Assembly (NCBI GenBank): GCA_002398365.1
Contig: DGYK01000031.1
Span: 126,456 to 167,170, forward strand
DNA length: 40,715 nucleotides
From: Flammeovirgaceae bacterium UBA5008
Lineage (GTDB): Bacteria > Bacteroidota > Bacteroidia > Cytophagales > Cyclobacteriaceae
Direction of reading: 5' to 3'
Part shown: positions 9,228-17,510 of the stretch, piece after piece
Numbering within the stretch: the first letter of the stretch is position 1
How the letters are laid out: every line of letters starts with the position of its first letter
Made by a program: the position numbers and the translations under genes
Notes under the pieces: model-generated
Seen by the model: the letters and a program-made list of their open reading frames with translations, nothing else
Told to the model about the DNA's origin: nothing
The model's database searches: none

Positions 9228-11456
9228 TTAATCGACTGCTAAGGTATGATTAGGCAGCTTCAATTCAAAAGACGTGCCCTTGCCAATTTCGCTGGTAACT
9301 TTTAATATTCCGCCTAGTTTATCCACTGCATTTTTCACAATGTACAAACCAAGCCCCGAACCGTCTGATTGCTCGCTGGCGCGATAAAACATTTCAAAGA
9401 TCTTAGTAAGGTTTGCTTTACTAATACCAATGCCATTGTCTTCAAACAAAATGGTTGTTCTGTCTGGTGCAATCTTTATGGAAATTCGGATATAGGAATC
9501 TTTCTTATTGAAATCGCGGTATTTAATTGCATTCGAAATAAGATTTCTAAAAATCTCGCCCATGCGCCAAGGGTCACTGTTAAATTCGATGCCTTCAATT
9601 TTTACTTCTCGTGAAATTTCGTTGGCTCCTTTCAGATAGTTCAGATCCGTAAAGGTTTGATCGATTAGATACTGCAGGTTTATCTTTTCAATTTTCAACT
9701 CTAGCTTCAGATTTTTGGAGTGACTCAATACATCGCTGATGAAGTGATCGAGTTGTTTTACTTTTTGCCCAATGCGCTGAATGTAATCCTCCAAATTGTC
9801 GGTGTTGCCTTTCAGGCTCGCCAAGTTCACTAACCCCAAAACAGAGGAGAGCGGTGCTCGCAAATCATGCGACACTTTATATACAAAGTTGTCGAGTTCA
9901 ATATTCCGCACTTTCAATTCTTCTTCCACCCGTTTTTGTTCCGTGATATCTACATACACCCCAAAGATGGAGATGGTTTTATTTTCAAGTGGCACCGGCA
10001 CTCCGTAAATAATTACGGACAAAGCGGTGCGGTTTTTGTGCAATCGCTTTGATTCAATTTTAATGACTTGCTCGCTCGAAATAATCGTGTTGAGGTCGTT
10101 GCCTTCCGTTTCTAACTCAGCAGGCACAATAAAATCATTCAAGCTTTTTCCGGCTAGATCTTCGCTGGTGTAGCCAAACATTTTTTCAAACCCCTCATTC
10201 ACTTGCACTACCTTGCCGGTGTCATCCAACATGACCAATCCGAAAGGAGAACTTTTAAACAATTGAGAGAACAGAGTCTCGGTCTTGCGCTTAGCCATTT
10301 GAGCTTCGCGCTCCACGGTAGTGTCTTTAATAATAATTTGAATGGCAGGTTTGCCCCGAAAATTAAGTTGATGCGCAGATACATCTACAATAATGGGCTT
10401 GCCATCTAATCGAATGTACTTCTGCTCGATAGTTGGAACAGTTTTGCCATCTTGTAGCAATTGAATCCGCTCTAGTGCTTTGGCGATTGATTCCGGATGA
10501 ACAAAATGCAACGCGGGCTTCCCAATGAGATCATCTACGGTCTTGGCCCCCATCATTTTAGCAACAGATTTGTTGGCAAACACCAATTGATTGTCTTGGT
10601 AGATTACAATACCAAGTGGAAGGGTTTCAATCAATTCGCGATAGCGACCTTCGGCTTCAACAGCAATTTGCTCTTGTGTCTTCCGGTTTTCAAAATCTTG
10701 CAATGTGCCCACCGTGCGAAGGGCATTTCCTTGGCCGTCAAATTCAACCACCTGGCCTCGTTCCATGACCCATCTCCAGTTTCCATTTTTGAGTTGAAAC
10801 CGATACACCACTTCATAGTACTCTGTCTCCTTGGCAAGATGTTTTTCAATCGTTGACAAATAATTCGGGCGGTCCTCCGGATGAATGAAATCTTCACAGT
10901 GACAGAACATTTCTTCCAATTCTTCTTTGGGATACTCGATAATATCTGCCCATTTTTGGTTAATAATCGTGACGTTGGTTTTGTAGTTGTAATCCCACAC
11001 GCCCATTTCGGAACCAAGAAGTGCTAAATCCAATCGCTGTTTGTTTTCGCGATTAATTCGTTCCATTTCTTTCTGATGGGTTTGATCAGTGAACAAACCT
11101 ACCCACACCACGCGGCCATCCTCCATTCGAGTAGGTGTGCCAATTGCCTCTACCCATTTACATTTTCCGGTCGGTGTTACCACTCTACCTTCCCATTGAA
11201 AAGCCTCTGCATGCGTCAGCCATCGTTGGAAATCCTTCACGAAAGCAGACCGATCTTCTTCATGCACATACGATTCGATAGGGTGTATGCCACTCAATAA
11301 AATTTTGCTGTCGGTTTCGAAAATGGTTTCACAATAGGGACTGAAATAAGTAAAGTCACGATTGCCATTGGGAAAAAGAGTGTACTCAAAAACAGCAGCC
11401 TGTAGTTTGCCAATGATTTGGCTATGATGCTCGATAGGTGGTAGCGACTGTTTCAT
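9228..11456 (-). CDS. Soluble four-PAS sensor histidine kinase
   Basis: 742 residues with no membrane segment, so probably a cytosolic sensor. Four PAS/PAC units can be traced at about 15-125, 140-260, 270-385 and 390-515 (for example FGLVMLDDTGKVVQVNEGFEK in the last). The HisKA domain follows with SHDLRAPLSSVLGLV, phospho-acceptor His530. The ATPase domain has NLISNAIKYRD (N box), FEDNGIGI (G1) and GSGLGLYIVKNAV (G2). No response regulator is encoded nearby, so it is an orphan kinase. The next genes downstream (GNAT-like, VTT) follow closely and probably share its transcript. Signals bound by the PAS domains are unknown. Confidence 0.93.
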   Translation of the reverse strand: MKQSLPPIEHHSQIIGKLQAAVFEYTLFPNGNRDFTYFSPYCETIFETDSKILLSGIHPIESYVHEEDRSAFVKDFQRWLTHAEAFQWEGRVVTPTGKCKWVEAIGTPTRMEDGRVVWVGLFTDQTHQKEMERINRENKQRLDLALLGSEMGVWDYNYKTNVTIINQKWADIIEYPKEELEEMFCHCEDFIHPEDRPNYLSTIEKHLAKETEYYEVVYRFQLKNGNWRWVMERGQVVEFDGQGNALRTVGTLQDFENRKTQEQIAVEAEGRYRELIETLPLGIVIYQDNQLVFANKSVAKMMGAKTVDDLIGKPALHFVHPESIAKALERIQLLQDGKTVPTIEQKYIRLDGKPIIVDVSAHQLNFRGKPAIQIIIKDTTVEREAQMAKRKTETLFSQLFKSSPFGLVMLDDTGKVVQVNEGFEKMFGYTSEDLAGKSLNDFIVPAELETEGNDLNTIISSEQVIKIESKRLHKNRTALSVIIYGVPVPLENKTISIFGVYVDITEQKRVEEELKVRNIELDNFVYKVSHDLRAPLSSVLGLVNLASLKGNTDNLEDYIQRIGQKVKQLDHFISDVLSHSKNLKLELKIEKINLQYLIDQTFTDLNYLKGANEISREVKIEGIEFNSDPWRMGEIFRNLISNAIKYRDFNKKDSYIRISIKIAPDRTTILFEDNGIGISKANLTKIFEMFYRASEQSDGSGLGLYIVKNAVDKLGGILKVTSEIGKGTSFELKLPNHTLAVD

Positions 11457-11463
11457 GCGATCT

Positions 11464-11471
11464 CAAAGATA
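11464..11471 (-). promoter_or_regulatory. Possible -7 promoter element for the PAS kinase operon
   Basis: The minus strand reads TATCTTTG, an exact TAnnTTTG match, only 7 bases before the annotated ATG at 11456. If used, the message would be nearly leaderless or would start translation at a later codon. No -33 element was recognised, so this could be chance. Confidence 0.35.
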
Positions 11472-11530
11472 ACTCAACAGAAGCATAGTATTGACCCTAC
11501 GTAATAAAAAAGGTCATTTTGTTGAATAAC

Positions 11531-12250
11531 TTATCGATTGGTTTGAATGTGCTTAATATCGGCTATATTCCATTCAATGACCAAACCTTTTGCTATGCCA
11601 TCGGCCACCTTTTTGCCATATAAAAGTTCAACCATGTAAAGTGCCGCATCGTATGATTTCGCTCCTCCGGCCGAGGTAATCGACTTGCGATCATGCACAA
11701 AGCTGACATTCTCATGCACTTTCAATTGCGGATAGGCGCGCTTAAACTTTGCAATATCCCCCGGAAAGGTAGTACACTGATAGGTGTCAAGTAATTTAGC
11801 TTCGGCTAACACAAAGGCACCATCACAAAGGGAAAATGTGTAGAGCGCTTGCTTGCCCGTCTTCGTAACAAAGGCCAGCAACTTTTCATTTTCTAAGTCG
11901 GTATCCATGCTGTGCTCCGCACTGGGAACAACCAAAATATCAATAGCCGGATAATTGTCATCGAACCCATAATCCGGAATTATTTTTAAGCCTTCAAAGG
12001 TGGTAACCGTATCACGCTGGGGCGCGATGGTGAAGACCTCGATTGCATTGGATGTGTGGAACCGGGTATGTTGAAATACATCCATCGGGGCAATGAGTTC
12101 AGAATTATAGACACCATCCACTACCAAAAAAGCAGCTTGCAGTGGTTTGGTTGGTTGAATGGGCGCGGCCAATGAAGCCTTATTTTCCTTTTCACTTTCT
12201 TGGCAGGAGAACACCCAGCCAAAAATCAAACTCATCAATAAAATTCGCAT
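11531..12250 (-). CDS. Exported DJ-1/PfpI-family lipoprotein
   Basis: 239 residues. The N terminus MRILLMSLIFGWVFSC looks like a lipoprotein signal with the lipidated Cys at 16, followed by a Ser/Glu/Pro-rich linker. A DJ-1/PfpI (class I glutamine amidotransferase-like) domain covers about 38-230. It starts with AAFLVVDGVYNSELIAPMDVF and has the nucleophile elbow TFSLCDGAFVLAEA with Cys142. The arrangement is closest to the GlxA/isonitrile-hydratase-like branch found in AraC-type regulators, but no DNA-binding domain is attached. Export as a lipoprotein is unusual for this mostly cytosolic family. It is divergent from the DUF1905 gene with only 38 bases between start codons, and lies 74 bases before the PAS kinase. 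Substrate unknown. Confidence 0.82.
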   Translation of the reverse strand: MRILLMSLIFGWVFSCQESEKENKASLAAPIQPTKPLQAAFLVVDGVYNSELIAPMDVFQHTRFHTSNAIEVFTIAPQRDTVTTFEGLKIIPDYGFDDNYPAIDILVVPSAEHSMDTDLENEKLLAFVTKTGKQALYTFSLCDGAFVLAEAKLLDTYQCTTFPGDIAKFKRAYPQLKVHENVSFVHDRKSITSAGGAKSYDAALYMVELLYGKKVADGIAKGLVIEWNIADIKHIQTNR

Positions 12251-12288
12251 CTGATTTTTTGTAATTTCAAACGAACAATAACTAAACG

Positions 12289-12813
12289 ATGGGTAAAGAA
12301 ACTCAAAAAAAGGCGGACACTAAAATAAAGAAGCCAATCGTAAAGAAGTTTATAGGTATAATAGAAGATCCCGGCCTCGATGTGGATGCGGCTTTTATTT
12401 TGTTTCCGTATGATGTTCAGAAAATTTTTGGAACGCGAGGACAAGTAAAAGTGAAAGTTACCTTTGATGGTTATCCTTACCGCGGTATTCTGTCCGTGAT
12501 GGGTGGAGGCCAGCATGCGATACTCCTGCGCAAAGATGTGAGAAAGGCCATTGCCAAGACGATTGGTGATAAAGTGAACGTGGTAGTTGAACAAGATTTA
12601 GAAGAGCGCATGGTTGATTTACCAAAAGTGTTGCAAGATTTGCTAACTAAGAACTCGAAAGCGAAGGCTTTTTTCGATACGCTTTCTTTTACCAATCGTA
12701 AGGAGTATGCCGTATGGATTGCATCGGCAAAGAAAGAAGAAACTTTAGTAAAACGATTGGAAGCCACATTGTCTAAGTTATTGGCCGGAAAGAAAAATCC
12801 ATCTGAAAAATGA
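12289..12813 (+). CDS. DUF1905 / YdeI-OmdA family protein
   Basis: 174 residues, cytosolic and basic, with Lys-rich ends. A DUF1905-type beta barrel spans about 18-100 (VTFDGYPYRGILSVMGGG and HAILLRKDVRKAIAKTIGD). It is followed by an OmdA/YdeI helical segment with LTKNSKAKAFFDTLSFTNRKEY and AVWIASAKKEETLVKRLE. This two-part layout is common in Bacteroidota and is often annotated as bacteriocin-protection or YdeI/OmpD-associated, though the molecular role is not settled. The ATG is 38 bases from the divergent DJ-1 lipoprotein start, so promoters must overlap. The RlpA gene follows after 50 bases. Confidence 0.85.
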   Translation: MGKETQKKADTKIKKPIVKKFIGIIEDPGLDVDAAFILFPYDVQKIFGTRGQVKVKVTFDGYPYRGILSVMGGGQHAILLRKDVRKAIAKTIGDKVNVVVEQDLEERMVDLPKVLQDLLTKNSKAKAFFDTLSFTNRKEYAVWIASAKKEETLVKRLEATLSKLLAGKKNPSEK

Positions 12814-12863
12814 ACATCACACAGAATGAATTATCTTTCGGTTGAATTTTCAAATACGAAAGC

Positions 12864-13541
12864 ATGAATCGGATAATTATTTTATTGTTTTGTTTCGCCA
12901 GTGTTACGGCTTTTGCACAAGTACAAACCGGCAAAGCTTCTTTCTATGCCGATAAATTTGAAGGCAAACCTACTGCGAGCGGTGAGCGCTATAAGGCTTC
13001 CAAAATGACAGCCGCACATCGCACGCTTCCGTTTGGAACAAAAGTGCGAGTAACCAACTTAGCGAATAATGAATCGGTTATTGTGGTGATCAACGATCGC
13101 GGCCCGTATGTAGACGGAAGAATCATCGACCTGTCAAAAACAGCAGCCGAGAAGTTGCATTTTTTTAATCAAGGCACAGCTGATGTAAAGCTGGAAATTG
13201 TAGATGCTACCGATGGAACTGGTGATACCCAACCGGTGCCGGTGGATCATGTGATGGTAGATGAAAAGGAAATTTATGATTTTAATATCAGTCGGATCAC
13301 CCCCAAGGGTTTTGGTGTGCAATTGGGAACCTACCAGGAATTAGTGAATGTCATGAAGATTGTGGATAACCTGAAAGGCACGTACAAAAGACGAGTCGCT
13401 GTTCAAGTGAAAATTGTATCTGGCGTAAAGTATTACAGCATTATGCTCACCGGTTTTTCGAAGCGCGAAAAAGCGCAGGCCATGCTCGATGAACTGCGCA
13501 AAAAATTTCCTGATGTTTTTGTGGTGGACTACAGTAAATAA
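12864..13541 (+). CDS. RlpA-like double-psi beta-barrel protein with SPOR domain
   Basis: 225 residues. A signal peptide (MNRIIILLFCFASVTAFAQ) is followed by an RlpA domain at about 20-112, including GKASFYADKFEGKPTASGE, PFGTKVRVTN and NDRGPYVDGRIIDLSKTAA. A SPOR peptidoglycan-binding domain closes the protein at about 148-225 (GFGVQLGTYQELVN, KYYSIMLTGFSKREKAQAM). Family knowledge: RlpA proteins are septal lytic transglycosylases or enlargers acting on denuded glycan bound by SPOR. The signal lacks a lipobox Cys, so it is probably periplasmic rather than lipid-anchored. A near-consensus -7 sequence (TATCTTTC) lies about 30 bases upstream. Confidence 0.92.
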   Translation: MNRIIILLFCFASVTAFAQVQTGKASFYADKFEGKPTASGERYKASKMTAAHRTLPFGTKVRVTNLANNESVIVVINDRGPYVDGRIIDLSKTAAEKLHFFNQGTADVKLEIVDATDGTGDTQPVPVDHVMVDEKEIYDFNISRITPKGFGVQLGTYQELVNVMKIVDNLKGTYKRRVAVQVKIVSGVKYYSIMLTGFSKREKAQAMLDELRKKFPDVFVVDYSK

Positions 13542-13616
13542 TTCGGGACACCAAATTAATTCTGAATCTCTTGTAACAATTCAGTCAATCGGAAGTCTCG
13601 TAACTGCTGATTGATT

Positions 13617-14846
13617 ATGAAAAAAATAATTCCCGCTTTTGCGATGGCCTTTCGCGCAATGAAAGGTCAGATTTTCCAAACATTTCTTTCCATTTTAGGA
13701 ATGGTCATCGGTGTGGCCGCATTAGTTGGCATACTCTGCCTGATTGACGGCATGGAGAAATTTGCGAAAGACCAGATTACCCAAACTACTTCGCTTAACT
13801 CCATTTTAGTTTCGTCCAAATCGACTCGCAGTGAAAATGGTGTTGTCGTAAAGAAAGATACATTCGCCTATCTTTCACCAACACAATTTGAAAAATTACA
13901 GCATGATCTTTCCGGGCAAGCCAAGATGATGTTAATCTCCACACAATCAGCAGAAGTCGTTCACCCGGCTACGTCCAAAAAAATGTTGAGCGTGTGGTAC
14001 GGTGCCACGCCTTCGATGGATGATCAAGTGCAATCTAAATTACTAGCCGGTCGATTGCTTAATCAAGAAGATGTTCAATCAGCACGCAAAGTGGTTCTTG
14101 TAAATAAAACATTTGCTCAATTGTTTTCGCCATCCGATTCAGTGACTGCGCTGGTTGGAGAAAACCTACTGATGCGAGGCGAAAATTATGAAGTAATCGG
14201 GGTTATAAACTTATCAACCAAAAGCCCTGAGGTTTTTGTGCCAATCTCTTTATTTACGCCAACAGATTTTAAAAATTATCCACCATTAGTGATCATAGAA
14301 GTAAACGAAGTAGACCAAGTCAATCCCGTAAAGGAAAAAATAAGCGATTGGTTGAAGAAAGAGTATGGTGCCAAGCGGACCGACTTTGATATTGCTACGA
14401 ATGGATTTCGAGTGGAGCAAGCAGAACAAGGCTTCCGATTATTTCGGGTAATCATGGGTTTGATTGTAGGTATTTCAGTTCTAGTAGGAGGAGTAGGTGT
14501 CATGAATGTGATGTTGATTTCCGTTACGCAACGAACAACTGAAATTGGTGTGCGCAAAGCATTGGGAGCCAAACGCCAGGATATTGTATTTCAATTTTTG
14601 GCGGAGTCGATTTCTATTTCTGCCTTCGGTAGTCTGTGCGGATTGATTTTGGGCGTGTTGGGAACAATGGCTACGATTCCGATCATTCGTGCGATTACTA
14701 AAGTTCCATTTCAGGCTTCTTACACATGGAACACGATAGCGATGGTTTCGCTCATTGCGATTGTGGTGGGAATTGTTTTCGGAACGTATCCTGCTTTGCG
14801 CGCTTCGCGATTAGATCCGGTGGAGGCCATTCGGAGGGAGCAATAA
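13617..14846 (+). CDS. MacB/FtsX-type ABC transporter permease, orphan
   Basis: 409 residues from the ATG at 13617; an in-frame TTG at 13611 is a less likely start. One membrane helix at about 20-40 is followed by a periplasmic MacB-PCD domain (about 45-270) and three C-terminal helices with the FtsX core: GLIVGISVLVGGVGVMNVMLI, TTEIGVRKALGAKRQDI and YPALRASRLDPVEAIR. Family members work with an ATPase to move lipoproteins, peptides or drugs or to signal across the membrane. Neither the ATPase nor an HlyD-type adaptor is nearby, so it must pair with a subunit encoded elsewhere. Its TAA directly abuts the stop of the convergent cytochrome gene, with no base between. Confidence 0.9.
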   Translation: MKKIIPAFAMAFRAMKGQIFQTFLSILGMVIGVAALVGILCLIDGMEKFAKDQITQTTSLNSILVSSKSTRSENGVVVKKDTFAYLSPTQFEKLQHDLSGQAKMMLISTQSAEVVHPATSKKMLSVWYGATPSMDDQVQSKLLAGRLLNQEDVQSARKVVLVNKTFAQLFSPSDSVTALVGENLLMRGENYEVIGVINLSTKSPEVFVPISLFTPTDFKNYPPLVIIEVNEVDQVNPVKEKISDWLKKEYGAKRTDFDIATNGFRVEQAEQGFRLFRVIMGLIVGISVLVGGVGVMNVMLISVTQRTTEIGVRKALGAKRQDIVFQFLAESISISAFGSLCGLILGVLGTMATIPIIRAITKVPFQASYTWNTIAMVSLIAIVVGIVFGTYPALRASRLDPVEAIRREQ

Positions 14847-15911
14847 TTATTTCATCTCGCTGATCCATTGGCGCACGAGTTCGACTCCTTCTTCGTGTAC
14901 TAATTTTCTTCCCAGCTCCGGCATCATGATTCCGGGGTGTGTGGACTCGATGCGATATTGCAAAATCGATTCTTCCGGTTTGCCGGGAACAATTCCAAAC
15001 AATCGCCCACCGGAACCTTTGCCGGCAGCAACCGGTGCCTTGCCGATGCCAAGTTGCGCGCTGGCGTTGACCGATGCGAGTAAATGTAACCCACTTGTTT
15101 TTGCTGGTCCATCCGCACGATGGCAATGTGCACAATTGATTTCAAGCCACGCGCGTGCGCGTTGATCGATAAGTTCATTTTTGTTTTCATAGGAGGCAAG
15201 CAATGGAATGCTTTTGAGATCAGGCAGACCTTCTAAAAGATTCGCGCGCTGCCATGCCACTAGTTGATTGGTGGAAGCCTCATGACTGTTCAATTGACGA
15301 GCCGTTGGGCCGATGGGAGAAAGTTGATCTCCACGCAAATGGCAACCCTTGCATTGGTTGACATTGGGAACCGAATAATTCACTTTTCTCTTTTCGCCAT
15401 TGAAGTGGAGCCATTCCACCTCAATATTTTTTCCTGCTACTTCCAGATACGCTTCGGTTTGCTCGTCATTCCAAATGTAGGGCAGCGCTTTCCAGTTTCC
15501 GTTTTCTAAAATAAGCAGGCGCGTTTCTAAAATTCGTTTTTGCTCTTCCGGTTTTCGGAAGTCGGCCGGGTAATAAAAATTTTTAATCAAAACGGTGCCT
15601 TCCGGAAAGTTGAGTACTTCGGTAGGATGGTAGCTTGCCTTTTTTCCTTTCGGGATTTTGACGAAGCGTTTTTTAAACGCGTAGTCGCTGAACAAAGGCG
15701 AGTTGAGCGAGTAGCCGATGACGCCATCGGCTGGTTGTAAATTTTTTAATTCGCCTTCAAAGAAATGATAGCTTGATAATTTTTCAGCACCCAACGCGCT
15801 GAGGTTAGGCGCGAGTGACACTTCTTCCTGCGCAACAATCACCTCCGACTTTTTTTGCTGACACGCAGCGATCAGTAAAATAAGTATGCTGCATTTTAAA
15901 AATGTGTTCAT
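14847..15911 (-). CDS. Diheme c-type cytochrome lipoprotein, SO_2930/HNE_0200 family
   Basis: 354 residues. The N terminus MNTFLKCSILILLIAAC is a lipoprotein signal with lipobox Cys17. Two CxxCH heme-binding motifs are present: CKGCH at 187-191 and CAHCH at 260-264. Early features YSLNSPLFSDYAFKKRFV and FPEGTVLIKNFYYP, and the late PAKTSGLHL, are typical of the family NCBI calls SO2930-type diheme cytochrome (TIGR03806), recalled from memory. It overlaps the beta-helix gene by 4 bases, the same two-gene arrangement known for SO_2929/SO_2930. Heme attachment implies location outside the inner membrane and a redox role; the substrate is unknown to me. No other electron-transfer gene lies nearby. 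Confidence 0.88.
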   Translation of the reverse strand: MNTFLKCSILILLIAACQQKKSEVIVAQEEVSLAPNLSALGAEKLSSYHFFEGELKNLQPADGVIGYSLNSPLFSDYAFKKRFVKIPKGKKASYHPTEVLNFPEGTVLIKNFYYPADFRKPEEQKRILETRLLILENGNWKALPYIWNDEQTEAYLEVAGKNIEVEWLHFNGEKRKVNYSVPNVNQCKGCHLRGDQLSPIGPTARQLNSHEASTNQLVAWQRANLLEGLPDLKSIPLLASYENKNELIDQRARAWLEINCAHCHRADGPAKTSGLHLLASVNASAQLGIGKAPVAAGKGSGGRLFGIVPGKPEESILQYRIESTHPGIMMPELGRKLVHEEGVELVRQWISEMK

Positions 15912-17149
15912 GGCAATGCCGCTTTATTGTCGCAGGCGAATGGCGCACCATCTTTGGATAGTGCTTTGAAGTCGTTGGCGGCATCTAAATTCATGAAGGT
16001 GATTTCACCATTTTCAGAAACACAGATGTTGCGCTCTTTTTGTTTTGGATTTTCGATTCCATCATATACTACATCCGGTGTGTCGAAGAATGATTTGGTG
16101 AGCAAAAGTTTGCCGATGTCGCTTTGCATGGTCGGAAACCAGTTGCTGTTTTCAAATTGGTTGTGGTGAATGTTGATTTGATAGGGAAACGGATTGTAGA
16201 GAGAATCTTCGCGGAAGCGGTTGTTGACGGACTGCACGCCACCGATAGCGCCTTCCTGTTGTTGTTCGCCTTCGTTTAGAGCAGCTACCATTTCGTAGCT
16301 GACAATGCCTACACCCACCGTGCGATTGTCGGTGATGGTGTTGTCATAAAAATCCACATTGTGTGTGGCGAGAATCATTACTCCTGTGCCGGGTGGAATG
16401 CTGGCCACCACATTTCCTTTTTGCGCAAAGTTTTCGTGATTGTTGTCGTGAATGTTGTTTTTGTATGCTTTGGCAGTATGACCATAGCGCGTGAGCCCAG
16501 GCAAATCGAAGATGAGCAGGCCGCCTGTGTTTTCGAAGGCTTCGTTGCCGTAGATTTCTACCCACTTAGAATTTTCGGCTTCAATGCCCGCTACATTCCA
16601 GTAGGCTTTGTTGTTGCGAATGATGACTGAATCGGATTGGCCTACATAAATGCCGGCATCCGAAGAGCCCATGGCGATACACTCTTCGATGAGTACGCGT
16701 GTGCACAAAACGGGGTAGAGTGCATAGGCACCATTTTCTGTTTTTGGACCTTCGGCCCAGGCCGAGCGAATTCTGCGAAAGGTGATTCCGTGTGTGTCGT
16801 TTACTTTGAGGTTGTCGCCTTTGGCATCTTCAACGGAAAAATCTTCGAGCACAATATTTTTTCCATTGCTGATGTGCAAACCTTCGGCTCCTTCGGTTTG
16901 GTTTTTCCAGCTGAGAATCGTTTTGTCTAATCCTTTGCCTTTGATGATGATGTTCATTTTACCATCGAGCGTAATGCTTTTGGTAAACATGAAATGGCCT
17001 TCCGGCAGATGAATGGTGTCGCCATCGGCAGCGGTGATGAGTTGAGTCTGCAAAGATTTTTCGATGGTTTGCCACGTGACAGGTGGTTGATTGTTGTTGG
17101 TGCATTGCATGCAGATCAATGCTACCATTGCAAGTAGAAAGACCTTCAT
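15908..17149 (-). CDS. Parallel beta-helix lipoprotein, SO_2929-type partner of the diheme cytochrome
   Basis: 413 residues. The signal MKVFLLAMVALICMQC ends in a lipobox Cys16. The remainder is a right-handed beta-helix: repeated N-rich turns such as VIIRNNKAYWNVAGIEAENS, VEIYGNEAFENTGGLLIF and VDFYDNTITDNRTVGVG, as in pectate-lyase-like and periplasmic copper-binding (NosD-like) folds. The start of the domain has ADGDTIHLPEGHFMFTKSITL. It belongs to the TIGR03805-type family that occurs as a pair with the diheme cytochrome downstream, with which it overlaps by 4 bases. Polysaccharide or ligand binding is possible, but no catalytic residues can be assigned. Both partners are lipoproteins, suggesting a membrane-anchored complex. 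Confidence 0.85.
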   Translation of the reverse strand: MKVFLLAMVALICMQCTNNNQPPVTWQTIEKSLQTQLITAADGDTIHLPEGHFMFTKSITLDGKMNIIIKGKGLDKTILSWKNQTEGAEGLHISNGKNIVLEDFSVEDAKGDNLKVNDTHGITFRRIRSAWAEGPKTENGAYALYPVLCTRVLIEECIAMGSSDAGIYVGQSDSVIIRNNKAYWNVAGIEAENSKWVEIYGNEAFENTGGLLIFDLPGLTRYGHTAKAYKNNIHDNNHENFAQKGNVVASIPPGTGVMILATHNVDFYDNTITDNRTVGVGIVSYEMVAALNEGEQQQEGAIGGVQSVNNRFREDSLYNPFPYQINIHHNQFENSNWFPTMQSDIGKLLLTKSFFDTPDVVYDGIENPKQKERNICVSENGEITFMNLDAANDFKALSKDGAPFACDNKAALP

Positions 17150-17191
17150 AGGTTTAAATGAAAATGGAAGCTACTGATTTTTTGACAGAGA

Positions 17192-17209
17192 ACAAACGGG
17201 GACGTTTGT
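17192..17209. other. Short inverted repeat between toxin stop and beta-helix lipoprotein start
   Basis: ACAAACG, a GGGA loop and CGTTTGT form a perfect 7-base stem. It lies 16 bases after the toxin stop and 42 bases before the beta-helix lipoprotein start, both on the minus strand. It could be a weak terminator for the toxin operon or an operator/leader hairpin; no strong T-run follows on the minus strand. Confidence 0.4.
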
Positions 17210-17225
17210 GTTGTGGGGCGAAGGT

Positions 17226-17510
17226 TTATCCGAATTTTTTCTTTGGGTCCTGTCTAACGTCAAAAAGTGCGAGTATGATAATCTTGTTGTTCCTTACTCT
17301 GTAAAGTAATCTTGTCTGCCGCGATAATTGAAATCCTCTAGTGTCACCAGATTCAACCTGTCCCATGAAAGGAAACTCTCTAAGAAGTTCAAAAATTTCA
17401 TCGGCCTTATGAATAAACTCCTTAGCTGTCTTTTCTCCAAAATTTTGCCTTATGTAATTTACTATTGAATCAAAATTCTGTTCAGCTCTTGGGGTAACAT
17501 AAACTTGCAT
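17226..17510 (-). CDS. ParE/RelE-family toxin of a type II toxin-antitoxin module
   Basis: 94 residues. The sequence VTPRAEQNFDSIVNYIRQNFG, the central AKEFIHKADEIFELLREFPFMGQ, and the C-terminal TRLLYRVRNNKIIILALFD with DVRQDPKKKF are the standard layout of ParE/RelE toxins. Such toxins cleave ribosome-bound mRNA or poison gyrase; which applies here cannot be decided. Its ATG shares one base with the antitoxin stop codon (TAATG), showing translational coupling with the antitoxin made first. Base composition is more A+T-rich than the adjacent lipoprotein genes, in keeping with a mobile gene pair. Confidence 0.88.
   Translation of the reverse strand: MQVYVTPRAEQNFDSIVNYIRQNFGEKTAKEFIHKADEIFELLREFPFMGQVESGDTRGFQLSRQTRLLYRVRNNKIIILALFDVRQDPKKKFG

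Noticed and set aside
12235..12594. Antisense 119-codon frame across the DUF1905 gene
   Set aside because: It overlaps a recognised protein on the other strand and shows no family pattern of its own.
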